47,037 nt of DNA, from NCBI GenBank assembly GCA_938045815.1, contig CALIBI010000059.1, positions 1-47,037 on the forward strand, in the 5' to 3' direction. Source of the stretch: an uncultured Sulfolobales archaeon. GTDB taxonomy: Archaea > Thermoproteota > Thermoprotei_A > Sulfolobales > NBVN01. Position 1 is the first letter of the stretch. The number at the start of each line of letters is the position of its first letter. The notes under the pieces were generated by a model that saw nothing but the letters and a program-made list of their open reading frames with translations, searched no databases and was not told where the DNA came from. The position numbers and the translations under genes are program-made. This document shows positions 30,529 through 39,081 of this stretch, piece by piece.

Positions 30529-30841
30529 TACTTCTAAGCTAGACTCTCTATCAGAACGCCTTATCGATTTCTTAGCTAGGAGAGCCTCAAATAAGAGTAT
30601 AAACGCTGATAAGTTAAGAGTTGTAGCTGGCTCGTCGATAGCTAAGATATCCCTCGAAGCTATAGAAACTGTAGCTAGGGGGATTTCCAGGCTTGAGGGC
30701 GCGTCACTCTACTGCAATATTTGTGGGAAAGGACCCTTTACTAAGAAAGGAATGTACCTACACCTAACTAGACTTCACAAATATGAGCTCAAAAACATGC
30801 TGATTCACGAGCTTAGAGAAAAAATACTGAAAAATTACTAA
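30518..30841 (+). CDS. Small C2H2 zinc-finger protein
   Basis: YCNICGKGPFTKKGMYLHLTRLHKYEL: CX2CX12HX4H with conserved hydrophobics. Confidence 0.75.
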   Translation: MGLNTSKLDSLSERLIDFLARRASNKSINADKLRVVAGSSIAKISLEAIETVARGISRLEGASLYCNICGKGPFTKKGMYLHLTRLHKYELKNMLIHELREKILKNY

Positions 30842-30937
30842 CCTATTAAATTCCTTAATCACGTGGAAACCTCTAACACAGAGCAATGCTTGTTTCACGA
30901 CTACATACCTACTTATGGTTCTCAGCGACTATGAGAC

Positions 30938-30995
30938 ATTAATCAGACAGCCGCCACAACCTCATCAATCAGGGTTGAAGTCCTCATCACTAAGC
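30938..30995 (-). ncRNA. C/D-box sRNA (2'-O-methylation guide)
   Basis: Minus strand: C GTGATGA (30984-30990), 11-nt guide GGACTTCAACC, D' CTGA (30969-30972), C' TGATGA (30962-30967), 15-nt guide GGTTGTGGCGGCTGT, D CTGA (30943-30946). TATA-like TATTTAATG at ~31013-31021. Confidence 0.78.
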
Positions 30996-31013
30996 CTTAG
31001 TTTGTTACGTGCA

Positions 31014-31382
31014 TTAAATACTTTTCTTGACGAAGAAGTCAAGACTAACCTTCTTCTCTGTTTTGGTCTCACTGTAAGTTATAAGTGCATTCTTCAACCT
31101 ATTAAGGAATTCTCTCCAGCTGATCTTCTCCTCCACTGCCCACTCAATTATTAAGTCTGAGTTTTTGCTGATTATGCTCAGGAATTCTCTCCAATCAATA
31201 CCTAACTTCTTTAATTCCTTGTTCCAAGAACTCCATATATACTGAGGCAACTTATTATACACTAACACTCCCCTACTCTTCCCCCTAACTTTATCGCTCC
31301 CTAAAACAGCGTTGAGCTCCTTAATCATTTGCTTAAGTTCTTTCGGTTCTTCAGGTTCTGATAAACTCAAATCAACCCCCAA
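31014..31382 (-). CDS. Hypothetical protein with duplicated WREFL motif
   Basis: 122 aa; IDWREFLSII and ISWREFLNRL; AGGAATTCTCTCCA recurs in the DNA. Confidence 0.5.
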   Translation of the reverse strand: MGVDLSLSEPEEPKELKQMIKELNAVLGSDKVRGKSRGVLVYNKLPQYIWSSWNKELKKLGIDWREFLSIISKNSDLIIEWAVEEKISWREFLNRLKNALITYSETKTEKKVSLDFFVKKSI

Positions 31383-31952
31383 CTAGAATAAGGGTTAAAA
31401 AATAATAAGAATAAAGTTGTTGAAGCCGGGGCTGAGCTGATAGTATAAGAAGATACTAATAACTACGAAACCCGAATTCCTCCTAGTGTTTAGACGTGAT
31501 TATATCTACGTGTTAGTATTGTTCGGATTATGGGGGCTTGGTGTGTGAAAATAAATTAACTTACCTTAACGCGATCATAGGGTTTAGTGATTGAATCACG
31601 ACTAGTTTCTTAGTGGTTTAGTAGCGAATTCACTACTAAACTCTACTCAGGCGTTCTAGTCAAACCTAACTTAAAACCTTCCTTGATGAGTTAACGAACC
31701 TCTCAGTTAAGACTGATTGTATTATTGCTTTCCGCTCGGAACCGATAGCTGATTGATGTGGACTTCACGTTGCGTCACTCACGGATTCGCGGCACGCCTC
31801 ATTAATTTTGGTATGAGATGCTGCGTGTTTTTTGTTTGCAAGAGACGATGCCAAAGAACTGGAAATCTCTTATAATGGGATGGGGAGCTTAAACCTGAGA
31901 AAATATTTTGGTAAAAAATATTAAATAATGATTGAGGCTTTAGTTCATGGTC

Positions 31953-33146
31953 TCATGATCTTAACTTATATCCTAGGAACTTACTTATCAGTACTGTGCA
32001 GGCATTATCTCCTGAAACGTTAATAGCTGTTCTTATAGCGTCCGCTAGAGGATCTATCACTAACATTATGCCGACTCCCTCGAGAGGTAGTCCCATCACA
32101 GCTAGCACGTAAGCAAGCATTATGGTGCCGCCACCAGGTATTGCTGCAGTAGCTATAGAGCCTACTAAGGCAGCGAAGATCAGTAATCCGTAATGGAAGG
32201 GTGTTAAGCCGATATTGAATAACTGAGCAACGAATATAGCACTCATCACCTGATATAACGCGGTTCCGTCCATATTAACCGTAGCACCTATCGGTAAAGT
32301 GACCCCGAAAACTTCGTCTGAAACACCCATCCTCCTAGCGGCCTCCATATTAGCTGGTAGTGTGGCTGCTGAAGACCTTGTTGTGAAAGCTATCAAGAAC
32401 GGGTATGTTTGAGCTTTGAAATACTTGATTGGGGCAAGCCCACCTAACCACACGATGATGGAGTATACTAGGAGGAAGTGCAGCAAAGTGAATAAGTATT
32501 GTCCTCCCAGGAACTTAGCGTAAGCGCCCAGCATTTGAGGACCGTACTTAATCATTAACCAGGCAGCATACATGAATACTGCTACCGGCGCGTAATACAT
32601 TATGAGCCTGACGAAGCTCACCATCGTTTTAGAACCTAGCGAGAGTATGTTAGCTATCTTCCTACCCTCATCACCTAAGAACGTGACAGAAAGTCCTAGA
32701 ATTATAGCGAAGATTATCATGGTCATCGCACCACCAACTACTAAGAGATCACTGAAGTCTGGCTTGAAGAACGAGAGCAGAATATCAATACCTGACGGAG
32801 GTGTTGGTGGTGGTTGCTGTGATGTGAGGTTTAAGCCGACACCAGGCGCTATCGTAGTTGCCGCGATTATGCCCCATACAGAAGCTATTATGGTGGTGAT
32901 TATGTACAAGAATAACATCAAAGCAAGTATCTTGCCAAGTTTTCTAGCATTAGCTATAGACGCGGTGGCAGCCGCTATAGTGAAGAATATAAGTGGTGGT
33001 ATAACTATCCTAATCAACCTAACGAAGATATCACCGAAAGCCTTAAACCAATCAGCTACAGGCCCCTTAACTTCAGGAGGAGCTGACGCGCTTATGATCC
33101 AGCCGATTATTATGCCTAAAACGAACCCTAAAGCTATGAAGAGCAA
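31953..33146 (-). CDS. Dicarboxylate/amino acid:cation symporter (DAACS/GltP-like)
   Basis: AFTTRSSAATLPANMEAARRMGVSDEVFGVTLPIGATVNMDGTALYQ; AIPGGGTIMLAYVL; IDPLADAIRTAINVSGDNACTVLISK. Confidence 0.95.
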   Translation of the reverse strand: MLFIALGFVLGIIIGWIISASAPPEVKGPVADWFKAFGDIFVRLIRIVIPPLIFFTIAAATASIANARKLGKILALMLFLYIITTIIASVWGIIAATTIAPGVGLNLTSQQPPPTPPSGIDILLSFFKPDFSDLLVVGGAMTMIIFAIILGLSVTFLGDEGRKIANILSLGSKTMVSFVRLIMYYAPVAVFMYAAWLMIKYGPQMLGAYAKFLGGQYLFTLLHFLLVYSIIVWLGGLAPIKYFKAQTYPFLIAFTTRSSAATLPANMEAARRMGVSDEVFGVTLPIGATVNMDGTALYQVMSAIFVAQLFNIGLTPFHYGLLIFAALVGSIATAAIPGGGTIMLAYVLAVMGLPLEGVGIMLVIDPLADAIRTAINVSGDNACTVLISKFLGYKLRS

Positions 33147-33343
33147 GAACCTATAACCAGCACCTACTTTAGATGCCGTGTTAAATTCACCAATATACTG
33201 ATTATTAAGAAGTATTTATACTTAATACTCAACAACATTAGTGACGCAATTCACTAGTAGTGCACTACCACCAATACATATTCATAAAAGTACGATAATT
33301 ACTAGCTTATTATTCCCTACCACATAATCTACTTAGATGAGAA

Positions 33344-34066
33344 GTGAGCGGGTCTTTAGGTAGAGGTAGGAAAGTACATAGAGATGTAGGTAAAGCATAC
33401 GTTATTAAGATATTAAATATAATGAGGCATTACTACAGCTTGAGAGACATAGAAAAAATGCTTGACTTACCAGCACAGACTATATGGAAATACGTGAACT
33501 TGGTTGCAGTGCCTGAGGAGAAGACTGTAGCTAAGATAATTAATAAGGTGAGTGAGTTAAGATTAATTGACAGATTAATAGAGAATTCCATGAGAGAATT
33601 CAAGGAAAACCCCGTTTCTGTTCTGAGTAAGCCTGGCTTTCTCAAACTATTTTCTTACGTTACTGAAGACTTTGTAGGTAGTGCTAAGATAGACTTGATA
33701 ATACCTATGTCAACGAACGCGATCATTTTAGGTAGTTACGTAGCTACTGATTTACCAGGACTTATCTGTCCATTCACGGAAAACCCACCACACGATAGGA
33801 AGGGGTATGTTATCGCATATTATAACAGTAATAATGAGGCAAGCTTCATAGCTCTACCGAAGAGTTGCTTGAGAGAGAAAACAACCGCTTTACTTGTTGA
33901 CATCCTGCTTGAGGAACCAAGTAAGTTAGAGAGTGTTGTGGGAGTTTTAAGTAGGAACAGAATCCACGTGTATGGGGTTGTGGCGATTGATTCTCCTGAT
34001 AATGTGCTGGATCTAGCTAGGAATATGGGGCTTAAGGTAATGACTTTAAGACGCTGGCACTATTAA
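33344..34066 (+). CDS. HTH transcriptional regulator with degenerate PRTase-like domain (GfcR-type architecture)
   Basis: YSLRDIEKMLDLPAQTIWKYVNLVAVPEEKTVAKI (HTH), then DLIIPMSTNAIILGSYVATDLPGL ... TTALLVDILLEEPSKLESVVGVL, PRTase-like with an eroded PRPP loop. Confidence 0.6.
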   Translation: MSGSLGRGRKVHRDVGKAYVIKILNIMRHYYSLRDIEKMLDLPAQTIWKYVNLVAVPEEKTVAKIINKVSELRLIDRLIENSMREFKENPVSVLSKPGFLKLFSYVTEDFVGSAKIDLIIPMSTNAIILGSYVATDLPGLICPFTENPPHDRKGYVIAYYNSNNEASFIALPKSCLREKTTALLVDILLEEPSKLESVVGVLSRNRIHVYGVVAIDSPDNVLDLARNMGLKVMTLRRWHY

Positions 34067-34453
34067 AGTCTCCTCGATTTTCTGAGACCTGTCAGCGTAA
34101 GCTAACCTGTACTTCGATGGTTTTAGGTAAGCTATTATGAGTTCTATACCTTTTAAAGGATCGCTTTGCTCACCGCACGTATAAACATCAACTGTGGCGT
34201 ACCGGTACTCGACCCACGTATGAACCGCTATATGTGATTCCTCAACTAATGCTATGACTGAGACCCCTCCCTTCCTACCACCAAAACTCCAAGACTTAAC
34301 CTCCACTAACTTCATGTTAGATTCCTCAGCAGCTCTCACAACCACGTTCCTGAGTTCTTCCTCATTCGTGGCGGCTCCCACGTCTATGTCGTAGAGATTG
34401 GCGTAGTAGTGTTTCCCAACTATGAAGTCTTTGTTTTCACTCACTTGAGTCAC
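34046..34453 (-). CDS. speD: S-adenosylmethionine decarboxylase-family proenzyme (AdoMetDC or crenarchaeal arginine decarboxylase)
   Basis: ALVEESHIAVHTWVEYRYATVDVYTCGE with ES-H autocleavage site; 135 aa. Confidence 0.9.
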   Translation of the reverse strand: MTQVSENKDFIVGKHYYANLYDIDVGAATNEEELRNVVVRAAEESNMKLVEVKSWSFGGRKGGVSVIALVEESHIAVHTWVEYRYATVDVYTCGEQSDPLKGIELIIAYLKPSKYRLAYADRSQKIEETLIVPAS

Positions 34454-35484
34454 CTCCTCACCCCCTCAAATAACCATGTGAGATCCGCCTTGTATGACCT
34501 CCTGACTCCCCCGTCAATAAGAGCGTGAGTTATTATGGGTAGCGCTATGGTTGCGTCCACGTAAACTACTCTCTTCCTAGCTTTAGGGGAAACCTTACCC
34601 CAACTAATAGCTTCTTCGAGTGTAGCACCACTTAAGCCACCCCACTGAGGCGCGTCTGTAGTGAACTGAACCACGTACTCCAATGACTTGTAGTAGTCGG
34701 GATGTCCCTCCTCCTCAGCTATCAAGGTTTGAGCTACCGTAACTAAGTTGACGTAGTCTTTAGGAACGCCGCCACCAACATATATTGCAGCAAGCTTGTT
34801 TGAGCGTCTCCCAACCTCTACTATCTGGTAGAAATCTTTCACCATATCTAAAACTATCTTATGGCCTCTACGGTACGGTAGTAGAGTCGCCATGCCGTAC
34901 CCGCTATCAACTAGTGCAGGAGAGAATACTGGCACGCCAGACCTGTAAGCCGCTGCCACTATCGAGTCTATTCCGCGTTTGTTGAGGAATTCCCCAAATA
35001 AGTGTAGGAATTCAGCTGTTGAGTAGATAGACCCGCTAGGAAGACTCTCAACAAACTCTCTAATGAGTCCCTCCATCTCCCTGTACTCAAGTTCGCTAGC
35101 TACCGTGTCGTAGAATCTGTCGAGCTTGTGTTTGAGTAGTTCGTTATCGTCTACACATGGGTACGTCTTCAAGTATTTGAAACCCATCGCTTCAAAAATG
35201 TCTTCACTTATTATAGCACCCGTAGATACTACTACATCCACATACCTGTTCTCAACCAACCACTTAATGATTTTCCACATTCCTGCAGTACTCATAGAGC
35301 CTGCTAAACCGAGAAATATTGTTACGTCGCTGTCGCTGAACATATCGATGAGTGCTTGATACGCTTCTCCCAGAGCCCTACCCTGAAAAGCCGTGTCACT
35401 CATTCTTAGTAAGAGCTCGTGAAGACCTCTGCGACCTACTTCAAGACTCTTTACTTCCCCCATCGTGAACGGGTACTCCACCAT
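34450..35484 (-). CDS. dys: Deoxyhypusine synthase
   Basis: IFLGLAGSMSTAGMWKIIKWLVENRYVDVVVSTGAIISEDIFEAMG; AIYVGGGVPKDYVNLV; YVVQFTTDAPQWGGLSGATLEEAISWGK. Confidence 0.96.
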   Translation of the reverse strand: MVEYPFTMGEVKSLEVGRRGLHELLLRMSDTAFQGRALGEAYQALIDMFSDSDVTIFLGLAGSMSTAGMWKIIKWLVENRYVDVVVSTGAIISEDIFEAMGFKYLKTYPCVDDNELLKHKLDRFYDTVASELEYREMEGLIREFVESLPSGSIYSTAEFLHLFGEFLNKRGIDSIVAAAYRSGVPVFSPALVDSGYGMATLLPYRRGHKIVLDMVKDFYQIVEVGRRSNKLAAIYVGGGVPKDYVNLVTVAQTLIAEEEGHPDYYKSLEYVVQFTTDAPQWGGLSGATLEEAISWGKVSPKARKRVVYVDATIALPIITHALIDGGVRRSYKADLTWLFEGVRR

Positions 35485-35703
35485 TTTATTCCTGACCGAG
35501 AATATCGGAACAGAAAAACCTAATTAAGCTTTAGTAAGTCTATATAAGACAACAAAATCTTCAGCTAGCTTCTTAACTGTGTTTATTCATGAAGTCACAA
35601 AAAATCTTACGCAAGCACATAAAGTATTAAAATCCTAGAAACAAATATTTAGTACCTCATGATGGACAGCAGTCAGCTGGTTCCCTACCATCAATCACGA
35701 ACC

Positions 35704-37023
35704 TCACTTCCTCGTGACTAATTCTGTATTTCTAGCCAGAAAATCTTCAAAATCACTAACGAACTTGTCTACCTCTTCTAACGTATGAGCTGCTGAGAGG
35801 AATAAGTGTGGTTTTGTTGGTGTTAAGAAGAAAGTGTTTCTCTCTATCATGTGTTTAAATAAGAGCTCACATGCTCTCAAGTTCTTGGTTCTCTCGCTTG
35901 TTAGGGGGTCTCTAGGCACTTCTTCAGTGAAGTGAATTCCTATCATTGATCCAAGGCCGGTGATGTGGCACTGCGCGTGAGTTCTCTCAATAGAATCTTT
36001 CAAACCCTTAATCAGTCTTCTCCCCAAGCCGTGAAGTTTCTCGTAAAATAATTCTCCTTTACTAAGAAGCTCGGAAATCAGTACGTAGCCCGCCCTCATT
36101 GTTAGAGGATTACCAACGAATGTTCCTCCATGAAAAACTCTCTCATCAAATCTAGGCCTAGCTACTTGATCCAAGAGTTCTAAATATTCAGAAGAGCCTA
36201 CCACGGCTCCAGCGCCAGCAAAGTATTGTCCTCCAACAGCCTTACCAGCAGTTATTATGTCTGGTCTTACGTTATAGTAGTGTTGAGCTCCCTTATAGAA
36301 CCTAAACCCTGTTATGACTTCATCAAATATTAGGACGAAACCTTCATCATCGGCTAATTCTCTGAGTCCTTTAAGAAACTCTCTCTCGGCCGGAATACAC
36401 CCGGCCGCACCCATCAAGGGTTCAACTATGACTGCTGCTAAATCTTCTTTCCTCACTATGTTCCTCACACCATCTAAGTCGTTATAAGGAAGTATGACTG
36501 TCTGATCCGTGTTGATGTATCGCATATCGAGGGAGGATGGACGATCATATGGGTAACTCGCAGCTACGTGTAGTTCTGGGTAGCCACCGTGCCACCCCCC
36601 AATAAACTTACCTATTTTTGTTTTCTTGGTGTATGCTCTAGCTAGCCTAATAGCATACATGTTGGCCTCAGTGCCTGAGTTGGTTGGTCTGACCATGTCT
36701 AGATCGAACCACTGAGTAACTGCCTTAGCCCACTTGACTTCCCACTCATTACATAACCCGAAGTGAGTTCCTAGGGATAGTTGTTCTCTTGCAGCCTCAA
36801 GTATGGGTTCATACCCGAAGCCCGTAATTACTGTTCCGTGACTCATCCAGTAATCAACGTACTCGTTACCGTCAACATCCCACACTCTAGATCCTTTTGC
36901 TTTAGCGATATATATTGGGTGCGGTGCAAAATACCTTAAAGCGTACGAAACTCCTCCTGGGAGATATTTTCGTGCTTCCTCATAGAATTCCTTAGATTTT
37001 TTCAGGTCTTCCCAGCGTACCAA
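35704..37023 (-). CDS. Class-III PLP aminotransferase / glutamate-1-semialdehyde aminomutase-like
   Basis: NSGTEANMYAIRLARAYT; LIFDEVITGFRFYKGAQHYYNVRPDIITAGKAVGGQ. Confidence 0.9.
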   Translation of the reverse strand: MVRWEDLKKSKEFYEEARKYLPGGVSYALRYFAPHPIYIAKAKGSRVWDVDGNEYVDYWMSHGTVITGFGYEPILEAAREQLSLGTHFGLCNEWEVKWAKAVTQWFDLDMVRPTNSGTEANMYAIRLARAYTKKTKIGKFIGGWHGGYPELHVAASYPYDRPSSLDMRYINTDQTVILPYNDLDGVRNIVRKEDLAAVIVEPLMGAAGCIPAEREFLKGLRELADDEGFVLIFDEVITGFRFYKGAQHYYNVRPDIITAGKAVGGQYFAGAGAVVGSSEYLELLDQVARPRFDERVFHGGTFVGNPLTMRAGYVLISELLSKGELFYEKLHGLGRRLIKGLKDSIERTHAQCHITGLGSMIGIHFTEEVPRDPLTSERTKNLRACELLFKHMIERNTFFLTPTKPHLFLSAAHTLEEVDKFVSDFEDFLARNTELVTRK

Positions 37024-38039
37024 CCATAATCACCTAGGAAAACCGAAGGAAGTATGATGTCTTTCATTGTTAGGAGGCCTGGAGGTGCTTGAAGAACTCT
37101 AGGTATTACGTTAACAACCATTGAAGCAGTAGCGATGTCGCCAGGAGTCCCTGTTTCACACCTCCAACGCGTTGTTGGGTTTCCTTCTATGAGTACTTCA
37201 TCGTAGTCCTCCCTACCCACAGATGCTAGCAGGTCTAGCCTAACGAATTCTCTACCGTTAACGTAACCAACACCCCACCCGTGAATTCCTGAAACTCTAC
37301 CTGGTTCGATTTTGAAGTACTGAGTCTCCATAGGTTTCTCAGCTATTATCGGTTCCTGCCCTTCCTCAACACTATCTATGCTTACCCCAAGAATACATCC
37401 TAAGAGCATTATAGACTCCGCATACCCTACATGAGCAGTTATTTCTCCTGCAGACATTTTAAGCATGAACTCCTCCGGCGTTAAGGAGATACCGTATTTC
37501 TTCTGGAATGAGTACCTCCTCTTAGAAGCATCTAAAGACCTAACTACGTGTATTCTGTACACTTCAGCAGAAACAGAAGTCAGGAACGCTGGTAGCGCGT
37601 CAAACACGAATCCCGGGTTAACACCCGTACCAATAACCCTAACACTATTCTTTCTAGCTAACTCATCGATTAGTAGGGAGAGTTCAGGGTACCTGTACCA
37701 AGGATAAGCTAAGGTTTCAGAAGTAGACACCACGTTAGCTCCTGCTGACACAGCCCTAACTATTTGAGGGTATATGCGGTCTAGGTAAGTGCCGGTAGAT
37801 ATGATTACTACGTCAGGCTTGACAGACTTCAGGTAATTCCAGGATATTGAGTCATGAATTACCTTAACACCTAAGCTCCTCCCCAACCCAGCCACAACAC
37901 CTAAGTCTTCACCAACCTTAGAAGGATCTACGTCTATCCCACCAATCAACTCAACACCTTTCCTAGAACTAAGAAGCTTAACTATGAGAGATCCTATAGG
38001 TCCTACACCATAAACAACTATTTTCAGTCCTTCAGACAT
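37002..38039 (-). CDS. Dihydrodipicolinate-reductase-like / 2,4-diaminopentanoate dehydrogenase-like oxidoreductase
   Basis: IVVYGVGPIGSLIVKLLSSRKGVELIGGIDVDPSKVGEDLG; VIGTGVNPGFVFDALP; TAHVGYAESIMLL. Confidence 0.75.
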   Translation of the reverse strand: MSEGLKIVVYGVGPIGSLIVKLLSSRKGVELIGGIDVDPSKVGEDLGVVAGLGRSLGVKVIHDSISWNYLKSVKPDVVIISTGTYLDRIYPQIVRAVSAGANVVSTSETLAYPWYRYPELSLLIDELARKNSVRVIGTGVNPGFVFDALPAFLTSVSAEVYRIHVVRSLDASKRRYSFQKKYGISLTPEEFMLKMSAGEITAHVGYAESIMLLGCILGVSIDSVEEGQEPIIAEKPMETQYFKIEPGRVSGIHGWGVGYVNGREFVRLDLLASVGREDYDEVLIEGNPTTRWRCETGTPGDIATASMVVNVIPRVLQAPPGLLTMKDIILPSVFLGDYGWYAGKT

Positions 38040-38136
38040 TTAAACACACCAATGAATACACTCAAGATCTCAATATAAGTATCTAAGGTATTAAGATTTA
38101 TAGTCTATTGCGACGATATTTATCTTAGGAGATACC

Positions 38137-38643
38137 ATGAGTAAAGAACTACGTGTTATAGTTATAGCGTTATTAGTCATTGTGGTGTCCCTATCTTTGA
38201 TGCCTTTCGTGATAAGAGCTGTTTTCGGCAAGTATAACCCATACTATACTTTCAGAGACTCTATAATGGCTAGCCTCCTAGCCTTAGTGTGGGTAGGTAT
38301 AATCACATTATTGGTTGCTATGATGCGAATCCACAAATACGCGAGTGGGGAGGACGCGACCTTAAAAAAGATACTAGACAGCCTAACAGGAATTCAGGAA
38401 AAACTGAAAACTTTGGAAGAGAAGGAAGTAAGAGAAACAACACAGGAAAAACTAGGTGGGATCTTTACAGAGTTAGACAAGGCACTTAGAGATAATGCGG
38501 TAATTCTTAAGTGCCCACAACACCCGGACTCCAAAGTAACTATATTATCTGACGGTTCACTGTGGTGTATGGCAGGACACTATGCCTGGTTGAGTGAGAG
38601 CTTGAGACAAATTCTTTCAGAAGCATTACGAACAAAAACATAG
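38137..38643 (+). CDS. Membrane-anchored coiled-coil protein with C-terminal Cys/His metal-binding-like motif
   Basis: Two N-terminal TM segments, helical stretch, then LKCPQHPDSKVTILSDGSLWCMAGHYAW. Confidence 0.6.
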   Translation: MSKELRVIVIALLVIVVSLSLMPFVIRAVFGKYNPYYTFRDSIMASLLALVWVGIITLLVAMMRIHKYASGEDATLKKILDSLTGIQEKLKTLEEKEVRETTQEKLGGIFTELDKALRDNAVILKCPQHPDSKVTILSDGSLWCMAGHYAWLSESLRQILSEALRTKT

Positions 38644-38747
38644 TTTTTATATAGGAAGCAACCACACCAAGTAAACAAATTCTAATGATCTTACTACTAC
38701 CCCTAACGTAGAAGAACAAATATAAGCTCTGATAAATTATTTAGTCT

Positions 38748-39053
38748 GGCGTGGGTAGGGCTAGGAGGGTCGCCGCCTCCTCTGGCCGAAGGCGTAAAGC
38801 GGAGCCAGTAACCCTCTATGATGTAGGAAGTCTTAACAACCACCCTGGGGTTTGCGATGAAGCCCGCCCCGTGGGGTCGGCGGTGGCGGAGTACTCCTCG
38901 GAGGGGGAGTGCTAACCGCCTTTGCGGGGGGAACCGGCCAGGCCCGGAAGGGAGCAACCTAACTCCCGACGCCGACGTTCACGGGTCACCGGGTGGAGGA
39001 CGGCCTCAGGAGCTGGTTGTTGAGGTCTTCCACATCGTAGAGGGGGCCACGCC
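38748..39053 (+). ncRNA. Archaeal SRP (7S) RNA
   Basis: Helix 8 signature GGCCAGGCCCGGAAGGGAGCAACC; termini pair (GGCGTGG 38748-38754 / CCACGCC 39047-39053); TATA AAATATAAG ~26 bp upstream; ~306 nt GC-rich island. Confidence 0.93.
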
Positions 39054-39081
39054 ATATAAGAGCGTTTTAGTTTTTGATTAG

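Noticed and set aside
30915-31154. Plus-strand ORF of 79 aa
   Set aside because: Overlaps the C/D sRNA candidate and the antisense of ORF 31014-31382; no family resemblance.
31395-31475. Possible C/D sRNA (TTGTTGA...CTGA..TGATAG...CTAA) after a TTAAAAAATAA element
   Set aside because: Boxes too degenerate; kept only as part of the unexplained spacer.
34046-35484. speD-like/deoxyhypusine synthase adjacency as novel system
   Set aside because: Polyamine supply next to hypusine formation is biologically expected; not treated as novel.
35655-35720. Possible C/D sRNA or terminator (TGATGG...CCATCA; TCACGA...TCGTGA) downstream of the PLP gene
   Set aside because: Inverted repeats are real, but a second box pair is missing; probably 3'-end structure of the minus-strand transcript.
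38703-39081. ORFs 38703-38957 (-) and 38857-39081 (+)
   Set aside because: They lie within or across the SRP RNA; translations are GC-driven artefacts (e.g. GRFPPQRRLALPLRG).
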